A DNA stretch of 64,000 nt from Agarophyton chilense (lineage: Eukaryota; Rhodophyta; Florideophyceae; Gracilariales; Gracilariaceae): positions 273,014 through 337,013 of the forward strand of contig JARGXX010000017.1 of NCBI GenBank assembly GCA_030374765.1, written 5' to 3'. Each line of letters begins with the position of its first letter. The first letter of the stretch is position 1. The translations under genes were made by a program, and so were the position numbers. This document shows positions 1 through 10,680 of the stretch, piece after piece. Under the pieces are notes generated by a model, which saw only the letters and a program-made list of their open reading frames with translations, did no database searches and had not been told where the DNA came from.

Positions 1-1020
1 CACAAACGTGTGAGAAGAATTTGGATACGAACTGGCTGCCGTTATCCGTAAGGAGGTATAGTGGCAGGCAATATGGATAAACCCAACGGGACAAGAAGGC
101 CGTGGGGACATCCGTGGCTATTGTTTCCCCTAAGGGTAGGGCTTGGGTATGCTCGGTAAACCTATCGGTTATGACTACGAAGAATCGTTTTCCATTGGAC
201 GACTTAGGCAAAGTTCCAAGTATATCCATTGCGACAAATTCCATCGGACCTACAGCGGGGAAGAGCTTCAATTTGGCCCGATGGTTGGCGCGAGACCATC
301 AGATCTGTGCGCAAAATGCACAGTTCCGTGTGTTTTGCGATAGGTCCTGCGCTATTAGTGGCCATTAGAAAAACTCCCTTAGGGTCTGGTACATTCGTCG
401 GCCCCCAGGGTGACCAGAAAAGCGAGGGAAATGGGCGAGGTATAGAAATCGCGCTCTTAGCGAAGTTGGTATTACCCGTTGGAGTGCGCCATCCAGCGGT
501 GAGCGGCGACATAGTAGTCCAAATAGGTCATAGTCGAACAGGAATCCAGGGGTTCCTACCAATTGGGCTGTTTCCTTGCAGTACTCGTCTTCGACCTGCA
601 CCTGTAGGAGTTCCTCAATAGTTATAGGAAGGAGCTCTTTTTCCTCCGGGTCTATCGCAATAACCTCAGGTGGTGCCGAATTGGGCGGTACTATCTCCCA
701 CTCCAATAGGTATACTTCGTTCTCCTTTACCTCAGGATTCTCTGATTGTACCTTACCCATAAGCTCATCTGTTTCCGTATAGTTCTGAGGTCCATCATCT
801 CTAAAGGGGATGGGAATTAGGTCGTCCAATGGAGTGAAATCAGTTCCGTCGGTAATGATTTGCGACAGGGCATCCGCTGCCTGGCGCTTGATGCCTGGCC
901 TATACGTTATATCGTAGTCATATTTGGAGAGCCTAAGGCGCCACCTAACGAGGCGACTCGATGCATCGGTCATGTTGTGTAACCAGCGCAGTTAATCATG
1001 GTCTGTCCTAATGTTTTAAT
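1..1020 (-). mobile_element. Inverted chromovirus pol fragment (RNase H end to integrase)
   Basis: This stretch is the reverse complement of about 3850-4870 in the longer chromovirus to its right, so it is a second, oppositely oriented copy of the same Ty3/gypsy family. On the minus strand it reads from the end of RNase H (TDASSRL), through the linker and the HHCC zinc-binding part of integrase, into the integrase core, and is cut by the window edge. The core keeps the second catalytic Asp in an LTDNGSQF motif, where the longer copy has LTNNGSQF. It also reads through two Tyr codons that are stops in the longer copy (FDYDLF and RMYQTL). It is not obviously interrupted in 365-973. It could be part of a fuller element outside the window. 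Confidence 0.85.
365..973 (-). pseudogene. Chromovirus pol ORF piece: RNase H tail, linker, integrase zinc-binding domain
   Basis: A 202-codon open stretch within the inverted fragment. The N-terminal part (SSRLVRWRLRLSKYD, then AADALSQ) is the conserved end of Ty3/gypsy RNase H. The middle is an acidic linker with a TETDELMGKVQSE segment shared with the plus-strand copy. The C-terminal part (LAHFPRFSGHPGGRRMYQTL) is the His half of the integrase HHCC motif. The frame is lost after 365, and the integrase core continues in another frame toward position 1. It encodes part of a polyprotein, not an independent gene. The start is simply the first ATG after the RNase H core. Confidence 0.75.
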
Positions 1021-1204
1021 CCGGAGCCTGCGTAGGGATTATTATTTCAGGAGACTTGACGAAAAACTGACGCCTCTTCGTTTGGTAGACTGACGCTTTA
1101 CTCGACCTCCTCGTGGTATCGACTGAGCAGCGTAAGCCGGTTAAAGGAGTAAGTCAGGGAGGGATCCCTGCTGGAGAGGGAAGTGATCAGGCCTCTGTAG
1201 GCCA
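1021..1204. other. Junction between inverted fragment and chromovirus copy; no gene seen
   Basis: Homology to the inverted pol fragment fades near 1020. The following 180 bases carry no recognisable coding signal and no clear LTR terminus. I could not match them to the sequence downstream of the chromodomain, so no LTR pair is called for this element. Confidence 0.4.
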
Positions 1205-1620
1205 GTGATCCCTATTATGTTGGTATGTTTTTCAGAATTCTTTGGATTCGGCAAATGTCTCCGCGGTCAATTCCAGTGCTTATCCGTCTGGGTTTCCATC
1301 ATATACCTCCCAGGGAACTGCAGCGACCACTGGATCACCCACACCCAAGTATTTTCCCGTTCCGCCCCGCAAGGACTTGTGCCCCAAGGGCTTGCTTATT
1401 CTGCCTTTCCATGGCCTCCCTTGTGACTGCACTAGGTATCCACCTTAGAACGCACGAAAAAACCTCCAAGTTCTCAGGGAAGAGAGTTACCGGAGGCGGA
1501 GATCCGAAGGAATGTTTAACAGGGCACAGCAACGAACCACAGATACCCCTGGAAGCTGACGCTATGCCACACCTCTGGACACTGCAATCAAGTACCCACA
1601 GGTCCACGCCATTGTAGACC
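1205..1620 (+). pseudogene. Gag C-terminal remnant with zinc-knuckle-like patch
   Basis: Two overlapping frames here look like one frameshifted gag tail. One frame is rich in Ser, Thr, Pro and Tyr and the other contains ACLFCLS. Joining them by a single-base shift near 1400 would give a CxxC...H...C pattern like a retroviral zinc knuckle, the usual end of gag just before the protease. The position upstream of the protease ORF supports this reading. The rest of gag is not recognised. A chance Cys cluster is possible. Confidence 0.35.
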
Positions 1621-1684
1621 CTAAGGACGACCCCGAAGAGAAATCCTATCCTCAGGAAGAAACGGACACCCTATCAAAAAACTG

Positions 1685-2467
1685 TTGAAGGGTCGACGCG
1701 AAGCAAATCCTCCCTCTCCAAGCTCCTGCCTCAACCAATTCGACGGTCATGAGCCAAAGAGCTCTTCACATCCCAATACAAACCACCCACAATGGACCAC
1801 TCAGGTTGAACCACAATTGGAACACAGTAACGACCCTGTATGTATCCTTAGGAAAGACAATTACAAAGTTCGAATAAACGTGGGACTTCGTTCCAACAAC
1901 TCTCGAGTGACCACAGCCGTATTGGACACAGGCGCTGGTCCCAACTTGGTTTATCCTAAGCAACTTCTACTGGGTTGGCAAGATTTCGTTCAGGCAAGGA
2001 AGACCCCAAGGATTACCGATGCAGAACGTAGACCAATAGACGTTAAAAGGATAGGACCACTTTACCTCCACTTAAGACAATTCAAAGTCCGCACGTGGTT
2101 CCTTGTGTGTCCTAACTTGCGCGCTGAGGCAAACCTAGTGACCTCCTTTATCGATCGATACATCAAGGCCATTTATCCAGGTTTTAAGAAAGTCGCGTTC
2201 TACCGCGCACCTTCCATCTCCATAACTGGTTCCGCCCCCGGGCCAGAAGGTAACCGCAAACGAGCGGTTGTCTCCGAAAACACGGAGTCCAATAAGGTTC
2301 GCCAGTCAATGTCCATAAAGATACCTCCGATGACCCAAATCGCTGTATTGGTCCATTCCCAGTCCTCAGGTCTCGTAACGATTCAGAACCACCCGAAAAC
2401 GGTTCTAAAGCACCACACCTTGATGGCCAATGGATTCACGGACATCCACCCCAACAGGCCTTTCTAG
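1685..2467 (+). pseudogene. Chromovirus aspartic protease region
   Basis: The region encodes the retropepsin-like protease that would cut Gag-Pol. The active-site motif is VLDTGAGPN at about residues 80-88, with the catalytic Asp-Thr-Gly present, followed by LVYPKQLL as expected for the flap side. About 80 residues of Ser/Pro-rich linker precede it. The frame ends at a TAG in NRPF-stop-VTI and continues in the same frame into the RT region, so this is one reading frame broken by stops, not a separate gene. A decayed element further right has the related motif VLDTGSGPN. Confidence 0.8.
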
Positions 2468-2497
2468 GTCACAATCAACACCTTCAGAGATAAACCC

Positions 2498-3610
2498 GTG
2501 CGGTTGACTAAAAGTACAGTGATCGGTATCACTCTACCCGCCCCCGTGGCCATCATCGAGGCCCAAATGGATAAACTTGCAACGACAACTCCCAACGAGG
2601 ACGCCATGGGCGCAGAATTCGATTCCTACAGGCCCAAGGTACTTGACCTCCTTAGGGAATACCAGGCCATGGGTTCGGGTAGATTGGCCACAGTCAGAGC
2701 CATTACACCCCGCATTGAACTTCAGGATGATGCTAGACCAAAGTTCTAGCACCCATAGCGTACAGGTCTTAAGAGTAGGGGAATTGTCGCCGAACAGATG
2801 GACAGGATGTGCAAAGCTCAATTCATAGAGCCGGCACCTCCGAACCAATCCGACTGAGCAAGTCTCCTTGTCTTCGTGGCGAAGAAAGTTGCCTCCGTCA
2901 GGTTCTGTGTCGACTGCAGGAAGCTAAACGCTTTAACAAAGAGGGACTCATCCCCGATACCCCGCATGGATGACTGTCTGGATTCCTTAGGCGAAGCTGT
3001 CTTATTTAAAACACTGGACGCTATCTCGGGATATTGGAAAATCACTTTGCCCGAAGATGCGAGAGGGCTGACAACCTTCACCACCCATGAAGGTCTGTTT
3101 AAATTTACTCGTATGCCATTTGGTTTAAAGAATGCACCAGCAACTTTCGAACGGGTAATGGACATCATACTGTCCAGAGTCAAATGGAAGTTCGCCCTGG
3201 TCTATTTGGATGACGTTATAATCTTCGCACGGCCCGTAAAGTAACACCTTCGCCACGTGAGGAAGGCGCTAACAATCCTACAGGACGCTGGTGTACCACT
3301 GAAACTTCGCAAATGCGCTCTCATTTAGACCTCAGTGAACTATCTCGGTCACGTCGTCCTCCCGGGAAAGCTAAAAGTGGCCACACGGACCACAAATGCA
3401 ATTCGCCAGTCTAAGCCTCCTAGGACCCACACGGAACAACCATCCTTCGTGGGCTTGTGCAACGCTTACCGACGGTTATTATAAGGGTTCGCTAAGATCT
3501 CGGCCCCTCTCAACGCGATTCTGAAGAAGGGAACACCGTCGGAGTTCGAAGCCCATACCGACGACCAGTACGATCCATTTCCGACACGAAAGGACATGTT
3601 GTTGAACCCA
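2498..3610 (+). pseudogene. Chromovirus reverse transcriptase
   Basis: Ty3/gypsy RT blocks are visible in order: SVRFCVDCRKLN, LDAISGYWKI, FKFTRMPFGLKNAPATFERV and VYLDDVIIF, with YLDD at 3203-3214 keeping both catalytic Asp residues. Fingers and palm are therefore present. The thumb follows (HLRHVRKAL, NYLGHVV, RRLL, GFAKISAPLNAIL). Stops interrupt the frame near 2749, 2858, 3244, 3329 and 3480. Several are explained by CAA to TAA, CAG to TAG or TGG to TGA changes. In an intact element the product would copy the element RNA into cDNA. This copy is dead. Confidence 0.88.
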
Positions 3611-3614
3611 CCTT

Positions 3615-4337
3615 TTGTTGGCCTTACCAAAACCCGATAAGCCCTTTGTTCTGGATACAGACGCCTCTGATTTCCAAGTGGGATGTGCACTGGTACAGGA
3701 ACAGGAATCACCGAAGGACTATCGATCTATGGGGTACTGGAGCAGAACGCTGACCAGCGCGGAGCGAAACTACAGTACTACCGAAAAGGAATTTCTAGCC
3801 ATCGTATGGTCCGTATTGACACTCCGTCCTTACCTCGAAGTAAATATGTTTACCATTAAGACAGACCACGATTCACTCTGCTGGCTACTCAATATGACCG
3901 ATGCATCCAGTCGCCTCGCTCCGTGGCGCCTTAGGCTGTCCAAATATGATAACGAGATAACCTATAGGCTGGGTATCAAGCACCAGGCAGCAGATGTCTT
4001 GTCGCAAATCATTACCGACGGAACTGATGACAATCTATTGGACGACCTATTTCCTACCCTCTTTACAGACGATGGACGTCAGAACTATACGGAAACGGAT
4101 GAACTTATGGGTAAGGTGCAATCGGAGGGTCCTGATGTAAAGGAGAACGAAGTATGCCTATTGGACTTGGATACAATACCGCACAATTCGGCACCACCTC
4201 ACGTTAACGCGAAAGCCCCGGAGGAAAAAGAGCTCCTCCCTATATCTTCTGAGGAACTCTTACAGGCGCAGGTCGAAGACGAGTACTGCAAGGAAACAGC
4301 CCAATTGGTAAGAACCCCTGGATGCCTATTCGACTAA
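3615..4337 (+). pseudogene. Chromovirus RNase H and linker
   Basis: RNase H of the Ty3/gypsy type. FVLDTDASDFQVG carries the first catalytic Asp, YSTTEKEFLAIVW the Glu, and IKTDHDSLCWLL the next Asp. AADVLSQ marks the end of the domain. An acidic linker follows, ending in VEDEYCKETAQLV just before integrase. The frame differs from that of the RT, so a frameshift lies near 3600. It ends at a TAA where the inverted fragment at the left edge reads Tyr, which shows the stop arose in this copy. Confidence 0.85.
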
Positions 4338-5384
4338 GACCGATTTGAACTACTATGTCGCCGCTCACCGCTGAATGGCGCACTCCAACGGGTAATACCA
4401 ACTTCGCTAAGAGCGCGATTTCTATACCTCGCCCATTTCCCTCGCTTGTCTGGTCACCCTGGGGGCCGTGGAATGTAACAGACCCTAAGACAGTTCTTCT
4501 ACTGGCCACTAATGGCGCATGATCCATGGCAAACCGCACGGAACTGTACATCATGCGTACAGAACCGAGGGTTTTGTGCCAACCATCAGACCCAATTGAA
4601 GCTCCTCCCTGCCGCAGGTCCGATGGAATTTGTCGCAACGGATATACTTGGGCTTTTGCCTAAGTCGTCCCATCGAAAAAGATTCTTCTTTTCCATAACC
4701 CATAGGTTTACCAAGCGTACCCGAGCCCTACCCTTAGGGAAGACAATAGCCACGGATGTCGCCACGGCCTTCTTGTCCCACTGGGTATATCCATACGGCA
4801 GGCCACTCTACCTACTTACCAATAATGGCAGCCAGTTCGTATCCAAATTCTTCGCACTCGTTTGTGCTACCTTAGGTATCAAACATGTGACCACCACGGC
4901 GTACCACCCGCACACCAATGGAAAATCCGAACGCTTCAACTGCAATCTTCTGGACCGATTGGAACACTACGTATCAGAGCACCAACTGGACTGGGACGAC
5001 TACGTAGAGCCACTGGTTTATGCCTACAACAAGCAGGAGCACGCTTCCACAGGTACAACACCTTTCGACTTAACGCTAAAGAGAGCGCCTCCGTCGATAG
5101 CTGTGGACCTTCAGAAATCTATCATACCCCAGGACATAACCAAAGGAATGACTCGTACCCAGGCGAAGCGCTACTCACGCCGACGCATCGACCGCATTAT
5201 CCAATCAGCCAGAGCCGTACTAACCAAAGCTCAACACTGCTACAAAATCAATTTCGACGAGGCCGATTGGAACACACTGACCTTTGGGAAAGGAGAACTC
5301 GTTTACCAGGACCGGCCACCAAAGGACAGTGAGAACCTCGAGGACACTACGTGGAAGCTCTTACCCCACTCTACCGGACCATAA
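4338..5384 (+). pseudogene. Chromovirus integrase (HHCC zinc domain and DDE core)
   Basis: The N-terminal HHCC module spans about 4420-4590 (AHFPRLSGHP, then ARNCTSCVQ). The core follows with ATDILG (first Asp), LTNNGSQF and NGKSERFN (Glu). The second catalytic Asp, normally in TDNG, is Asn here (GAT to AAT), so the active site is broken. The inverted fragment at the window's left edge keeps TDNG. The region from LVYAYNKQEHASTGTTPFDL onward is the usual conserved C-terminal extension. Stops at 4335-4337 and near 4476 also interrupt it. Confidence 0.87.
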
Positions 5385-5605
5385 AAAGTCTTTAAGTCCA
5401 ATCAACACACCATAAGGTTACTAATTGACGGCCTACAGGAGACCGTATCGATTGATCGATTGACCCGATCGGTGACCCGAGCTGCCAGCTCCCCCGAATC
5501 ACCAAACTCCCAATCCCCTAGCCCAACGCAATCACTACGACAACTCAATTCAACGCTCAAGTCTCCACACCCTCTAAGGCAGTTCCCGCGGACTCGACTA
5601 GCCCC

Positions 5606-6037
5606 ATGGACTCGATGATCCATGCCAATGACCAAGACCCATCTCTTCCAACCGACTCCGATGGATTCGCTCCTCTCCTGCCGGAGAATGGATACCAAAC
5701 GGAGTATGTGGTTGAGCGCATCATCTCCACCGGTCCAGGAGAAGATGGAACTATGCGCTACCGCGTCCGTTGGTTCGGCTACACACATGAGGAAGACACT
5801 TGGCAAGAGCCTCAAACCATTCCGGCTATATGTATCGCCCGCTCTTGGCGCAGAATCAGCCACTCGGGGCGTGGCCTTCAGGAGGGGGCAACCATTGGTC
5901 CGAATAATCCCAAAACGCCTCCCAAATCACTTCCCGACACGACGGTTCGCCGGAGCACGACGGTTCGTCGTAACTACCGCATCAGGGAACAAGGTCAGTT
6001 CTTCGGCGACAGCTTAGGAAGACCTGAGACGCTCTAA
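5606..6037 (+). pseudogene. Chromodomain tail of the chromovirus polyprotein
   Basis: The segment YVVERIISTGPGEDG, then MRYRVRWFGYTHEEDTWQEP, is a clear chromodomain with its aromatic cage region, at about residues 35-75. Chromodomains at the integrase C-terminus are known to steer integration towards heterochromatin marked by histone methylation. The frame is shifted relative to integrase, and the intervening 220 bases encode a Ser/Pro-rich linker. The tail after the domain is basic and Thr/Arg-rich. Function is inferred from the family. Confidence 0.88.
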
Positions 6038-6071
6038 AGGTTGGACGAAGTCCCGAGGCACGCAAGTTTGA

Positions 6072-6077
6072 AATAAA
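6072..6077 (+). terminator. Poly(A)-signal-like AATAAA after chromodomain
   Basis: AATAAA occurs 35 bases downstream of the chromodomain stop, a sensible position for a 3' end signal of the element transcript. One hexamer alone is weak evidence. Confidence 0.3.
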
Positions 6078-6191
6078 AGAACGACCTTCGGAAAGCACAA
6101 GCCTTAATTTGTATTTGACTAACTAGCAGAGATATAACAGCCCTAAAAATTACCGAAATGTTCGCAAATGCGCTCCGAACACCAACAGGAC

Positions 6192-7127
6192 TCACTGGGT
6201 CGTCGCAGAAGTAACTCCGTCGTCCTCATTGGAACCTGCAGAAGCGAAATCGGGATTACGGTCACCCGAGAAGCCAAGTAGACGACTAGGACCGGCCCCA
6301 GCGAGCCGAGCACGCTTCCTCGGCGGAGATTCACCAGAAGAACTATTGTCACCATCGGAGGCCTCCCGATCACTCAAATTTAGACCATACCGGTCATCCA
6401 AGTCGCAACTAACCCTCTGGGGCATCACTTGGGCATTCTGCTGTAGGATACTGACCAGGGCGGTCTTCAGGTCCTGACCCTGTTGGAGAACCGCGACGTA
6501 GCGCGCCGAGCGACGCGCCCAGGAGCAAGCTTCCCTTAGGACTGTCACAATTTCCATCAAGGCCGTAATACCGACGGTACGGCATACATGACGGAAATCC
6601 GAAGCCGCAGCCGTGACCAAAGTGGGAAAGTGTGGCAACGGAGAGGAAAGAAGGATGTCCACGCCCCGAGTGGACTTTTTAGCCAGCGCATCACGTACAG
6701 GACTTCCGGCCTCGACAGCAACCTCGCCAGGAAGGATGTCCACCTGGGCGACGGGCGGCTCATAAGAAAGCTCATCCTGAGGAGCAGCGTCCGGAGAAGC
6801 TGGAAGAGGGAAAGTGGTCGGCAACACCATAGCGGACTCGACCGGAGGATGAACGCCCTCCACGGGTAGGATAGCCGACGGGCTTGAAAGGTGAGTTCCC
6901 CATCGCGCGCGACCAATGCAAAAGTACCACGATGCGAAGACGAGTGAAGGAATTGACCCAAGCTGACTGACAGGCCTGAACCACGGTAAAAGAAGCGCGG
7001 AGGGTCGGTAAAGGAAGAACGGGGACTGAAGAACCCCAATGACCGGTAGAGGAGAAGAAGCCAATGGACCGTCTCTGCAATGCGACGCGAGTAGTGTGCT
7101 GGCGATGCGCCTATGGCCAGCGCTCAC
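6192..7127 (-). CDS. Unrecognised 311-codon ORF antisense to and just downstream of the chromovirus
   Basis: I do not recognise this protein. The N-terminal 110 residues are hydrophobic and Pro/Ser-rich. The middle (about 140-215) looks like a helical, possibly coiled-coil segment (LMEIVTVLREACSWARR, then LKTALVSILQQNAQ). The C-terminal 70 residues are acidic and serine-rich with a basic patch, PPRKRARLAG, that could be a nuclear localisation signal. The frame is fully open for 311 codons beside an element full of stops, which argues for recent selection or a recent origin. It could be an accessory antisense ORF of the element, a host gene fragment or chance. The start is the first ATG of the open frame; an internal start near residue 90 is possible. 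Confidence 0.35.
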   Translation of the reverse strand: MSAGHRRIASTLLASHCRDGPLASSPLPVIGVLQSPFFLYRPSALLLPWFRPVSQLGSIPSLVFASWYFCIGRARWGTHLSSPSAILPVEGVHPPVESAMVLPTTFPLPASPDAAPQDELSYEPPVAQVDILPGEVAVEAGSPVRDALAKKSTRGVDILLSSPLPHFPTLVTAAASDFRHVCRTVGITALMEIVTVLREACSWARRSARYVAVLQQGQDLKTALVSILQQNAQVMPQRVSCDLDDRYGLNLSDREASDGDNSSSGESPPRKRARLAGAGPSRLLGFSGDRNPDFASAGSNEDDGVTSATTQ

Positions 7128-7974
7128 GGGGCGTGGGAGTTTCAGTCCTTAGGAAAATCAATTGCCCTTCGGCGCCAATGGTCAGCTCACGCTTCCCCGC
7201 AACCCCGCAGGCGATGACGACGCGACGTTCCGTCGCGCCCAATGGTACCGGGAGTAGCGAAGTGCTCGCGTACACTGTGTCAATCATGAGACCATCTGAA
7301 CTTCGCCGTGGCGGCCGAATCCTGAGGAGGGAGATATGCGAAGGAGCGATGACAACGTTTGAGCTCTGTAAGCAGCCGAGCCCCGAGGTATCTTACAGGC
7401 GACACGTGGACGGGTTGAACTCAGGTGGACTCATCAAGATTATTAATTTATTTTAATTATTTTAATAAATTAGAATTACAGTGCCAGGGATATCTCAGCG
7501 CTTCGGCAGTTCTATTTACTTGGCTCGAGTGACGCTTCTTGCTTAGAGTAACGTAGGCACCGTTAGGATACTAAATAACTCCCTTTGAATTATTAGTTCC
7601 ACCATTTTGTCTTCAAGCCATCGTTTCTGTAGCTCCGACCTGTAGGACTACGCAGTAAACGCCAGCCCATAACACCAAGTACTCTGGGAGTGCCGCCGTC
7701 AAGGATTCGAACCTTAGGACCCTCTCTACCACGCTACCACCGGTCGAGACCCGTACGCTGACCCACACGTCATTGCGTTACAAGTTTCCATGTATCTTTC
7801 GTTCATGGAACGTGGAGCCGATATGGATACTGAACATAAGGTGGACTGCACTTTCGTATTGGTTATCTAATCATCTCCGGCTATTTGGGAATTCATCGTG
7901 GTTGAGCACGAGGTCGAGAAATGGAAGAAACCATAGAGCATTTGTTTCGCATCTGGACGCAGAATTGGTTTAGA
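7128..7974. other. Non-coding stretch with AT-rich patch and tRNA-like T-arm
   Basis: No convincing gene. An AT-rich patch lies at about 7438-7475. The minus strand of 7640-7745 carries a tRNA-like A/B-box pair, listed separately. The rest shows no motif I can support. Confidence 0.4.
7640..7745 (-). repeat. tRNA-derived sequence, possible SINE head
   Basis: On the minus strand there is an A-box-like TAGCGTGGTAGAG and, about 20 bases on, a B box GGTTCGAATCC whose flanks form a T-arm (TAAGG, loop TTCGAAT, CCTTG). The anticodon arm is missing and the acceptor ends do not pair, so this is not a functional tRNA gene. A SINE or tRNA pseudogene is the simplest reading. No second copy was found in the window. 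Confidence 0.35.
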
Positions 7975-9053
7975 ATGCCGAAGACCCGAAGCAAATCAAG
8001 TACTGGTAGCCCCGTTCACGTGGAACCACCCTCGAAACCGAGACTCGTTTCATCTGTCGAAGCCGGAGAGTGGCTGTATCGTCAGGGGATGTCATTCTCA
8101 CGTTCGGTGATTGATTGACGAGGTCACTGGGATGTGTGGGCCTCTATGGCAGTGGCAGTCGAGTCTACCATAGAAGCCGTAGTTGACCCTAAGGTCTTCG
8201 AACCACAAGAACAGGATCGTTTGGGCAGCGAATTGTTTGGTTTCAAGTGCGAGTCAAACGCTTCGCGCATACGCATGGAAACTATAGACTTCCACATTTC
8301 TTCTCTTGTCGCAAAGGTCGAATAATTAAGCAGTGTGCAACAGTCATTTGTTTTTCAAGACTGGAATAAGCAATTACATGCCGCAGTGGGAACCCTACGT
8401 TAGCATTGAACCAATTTATTGGAAAGGTACGGTACTATGCCTGGGGCACTACCCGGCTTTACAGGGAATGTCAAGGAAGTTCTCACTCAAAATAATCCAC
8501 GTCTACAACCTCTGGAGGCCACATTTCACACCAGAGAAACTGCTAAAACAGTCGTGTTCGAAGAGAAACGAGCCCATTCGAAAGAAACTCGGTCTAAGAA
8601 GTTGAAGTCAAGATGTAAGAAGCGGACGTTGGCAGGTGATTCGAGTGATCCATTGTCAACTACAGATGATGGCAGTTCCACGACCGATACTTTTAACGAA
8701 TCGGATACATCAGATAACGACAACAGTGATGATTGTTCTCGAGAATCTCTATCTGGGAATAAAAACACATCTTCGTGGTTCATCAGAAAGAAATGAACAT
8801 TTTACAGAGGATTGACGGTGCTCTCGTGCAAAAATTAAAATTAGATGTATCCAAAGGTCCTGAAGTTCAGGTACTATCGTTTCAAGCTAAGAAGTAAGAT
8901 GTACTCATGACGCGAAACGGTGAAGGTTAAGGATCACATTAAGAAATTGCAAATCGGCCTGAATGATTTGACCATTGGTGGGAAAGCCCCCATTCTCGTT
9001 GTTGAGTTTTTGACTGGGTTCTTTGCTGAAGCAAACATCTTGGAAAAGAACTA
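7975..9053 (+). pseudogene. Gag relic of chromovirus relic 1
   Basis: Translation from the ATG at 7975 begins MPKTRSKSSTGSP and runs to 8325 in one frame with an in-frame TGA at 8116-8118. Frame-shifted continuation gives an acidic Ser/Asp-rich segment around 8620-8796. Then 8941-9053 encodes LNDLTIGGKAP followed by VEFLTGFFAEANI, which aligns with a piece of relic 2 (ISAKDSIFILDFFARYLAEAII). The shared pattern suggests the Gag capsid region. The family assignment rests on order relative to RT and on this cross-match. Confidence 0.45.
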
Positions 9054-9628
9054 AACATAGACATATGTGTCTTTTCCACAATTACTCAAAATGATTTGCT
9101 TTGGAGCAATATCGTTGCGATAACGGATCTCTGACAATCGATGAAGGCGAGGATACCTCTTGGCCGAAGGTGGTGGAGTACTCGCTACGCAATAACGCAC
9201 CTTCAAAAGCGATACGACCGGCGATCCTGTTCTTAAGAGAGGTCACGCCAAAGTCGGATGAAGGCGAAGCTGAGTAAAATTCAAGGATGAACCGAGCTGC
9301 AATCCACGTTGGAAATGCCCATTGAACGTACGACAAGATTTCATTTATTATCGACAAATTTTACTTGAGTATAAAGGCTTTTGTAGCTCGATATCGAGAG
9401 AAGCAAGGAAGGGTTCTTTTCTTGGAGAGAGTTCAGTTTTCGAAAGCTGAAGGGAACGCAGTAAATGCGCGTGGTAATTCCAGTCCCTGAACTGCGTTTG
9501 TTACATTTATTCTTAGAGAGAGGAGCTTCTCAAGAGCCAATCTGCAAAGGAAACGGATACATCTAGAATCCCAAATAGACTCACGAGATACATCGTTGGA
9601 ACCGGAGTCCTAAGAAGAGGAATCCCTA

Positions 9629-10059
9629 ATGGCTGGAAAGGGCCGTCGTACTATGTACCATCCGTATACGGTAATACCACGAGGAGGATGTAAGAACGGG
9701 AATTCCGGATGGGTGGATACCCGCACCGCTGATCGTATACAATCTATGTCGATCAGGTTCTTGCAACAGATTTGCCTGATCTCAAAATGGTGGCCCCTAT
9801 TCGTATTCCTACTGCAGAAATATCGGGATTAATCTATATCGGTGAAAAAGCAGACGAAATTCATATTCCGTCTGGAGATCAATCTCAAGCTGTGAAGTAT
9901 ACAGAGGAATTGGTTTATGAGCTAGATCTAGGCCATGTGTTTAATCATTACAGCACGAAGATCAGATCAGCATTGAAGAAGATTGCCTCCATGTGTAAGA
10001 GGAATTTAGGTAAGATATCCGCTACGGAATATCACATTGTTGTATTTCTACAGTCCTGA
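9629..10059 (+). pseudogene. Unassigned ORF remnants between gag and RT of relic 1
   Basis: Two overlapping short open frames lie between the gag-like and RT-like parts of relic 1, where protease and the RT N-terminus should be. One encodes PIRIPTAEISG and a Lys-rich helical tail. I see no DTG motif and cannot assign them, but position suggests decayed pol sequence. Confidence 0.25.
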
Positions 10060-10229
10060 CCCATATCCCAACTATTCTACAGAGTGGGACCGGGTACTCA
10101 TCATGTCAGGGAGGGAAACTTCAGATAGATGATAGGCAAGGGATTAATAGGAGCAGCTAACCCTGCTTGGACCCTACTAGCCATTCTTTTTCCAAACACT
10201 GATGGTTCTTAACGATTCGGTATCGTTTG

Positions 10230-10680
10230 TCGAAAACGAAACGCAGATACAGTTCAGGATACATACCGATTGCCCATAATTGACGATTTTTCCCCCAGCT
10301 TAGGAGAAACCAACGTGTTCACCATATGGGACGCCATCTCTGGCTCTTGACAGGTGCCTGTAGCGAAAAATGACCAGAAAACGACCACATTTATAAGTCA
10401 CGCTGGTCTCTACCGTTCCAAAATGATTCCGTTTGGCTTAAGAAATGAACCAATTACTTTCCAGCGTACTTTGGACATCTTGCTTTCAATATATAAGTAA
10501 AACAATTGTTTATTCTATTTGGACAATGTAATCATCTTTCCCCAAGATAAAATGAGACATTTACGCCATGTAAATGAGTTTTTAAAAGCACTTTGAGCAG
10601 TGGGTATCACCTAGGAATTCAAGAAGTGCGAATGAATCGCTGGCACTTTCAAGTATTTCATATCCCTTGGTCGCAGCTCG
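10230..10680 (+). pseudogene. Reverse transcriptase relic of chromovirus relic 1
   Basis: Reading across stops gives IIDDFSPSLGETNVFTIWDA, then TTTFISHAGLYRSKMIPFGL, RNEPITFQRTLDILL and FYLDNVIIF. This is the Ty3/gypsy RT palm with the catalytic YLDD changed to YLDN. It is followed by MRHLRHVNEFLKAL, matching HLRHVRKAL in the better preserved copy at 3240. At least three in-frame stops make it non-functional. Confidence 0.75.

Larger units (their letters stand above)
1205..6080 (+). mobile_element. Ty3/gypsy chromovirus, degenerate, no LTRs recognised
   Basis: The domain order gag remnant, aspartic protease, reverse transcriptase, RNase H, HHCC/DDE integrase and C-terminal chromodomain is that of a chromovirus. 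Protease and RT lie in one frame, RNase H and integrase in a second, and the chromodomain back in the first, with several stops and at least two frameshifts, so the copy cannot make a polyprotein. Many of the stops are one C-to-T change from Gln or Arg codons. A poly(A)-signal-like AATAAA lies about 35 bases after the chromodomain stop. Protein-level domain identity is clear; the 5' limit is uncertain. Confidence 0.9.
7975..10680 (+). mobile_element. Decayed chromovirus relic 1
   Basis: A heavily mutated Ty3/gypsy element recognised from separate pieces on one strand in the expected order: a gag N-terminus (MPKTRSKSSTG), an acidic gag segment, a capsid-like piece, and RT blocks near 10300-10610. 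Protease, integrase and chromodomain are not recognised, and no LTRs were found. It shares gag and RT features with relic 2, so both probably come from one family. Confidence 0.6.

Noticed and set aside
1021..1204. 5' LTR of the first chromovirus
   Set aside because: No matching sequence downstream of the chromodomain and no TG...CA ends could be paired.
7640..7745. Functional tRNA gene
   Set aside because: Only A and B boxes with a good T-arm are present; the anticodon arm is missing and acceptor ends do not pair.
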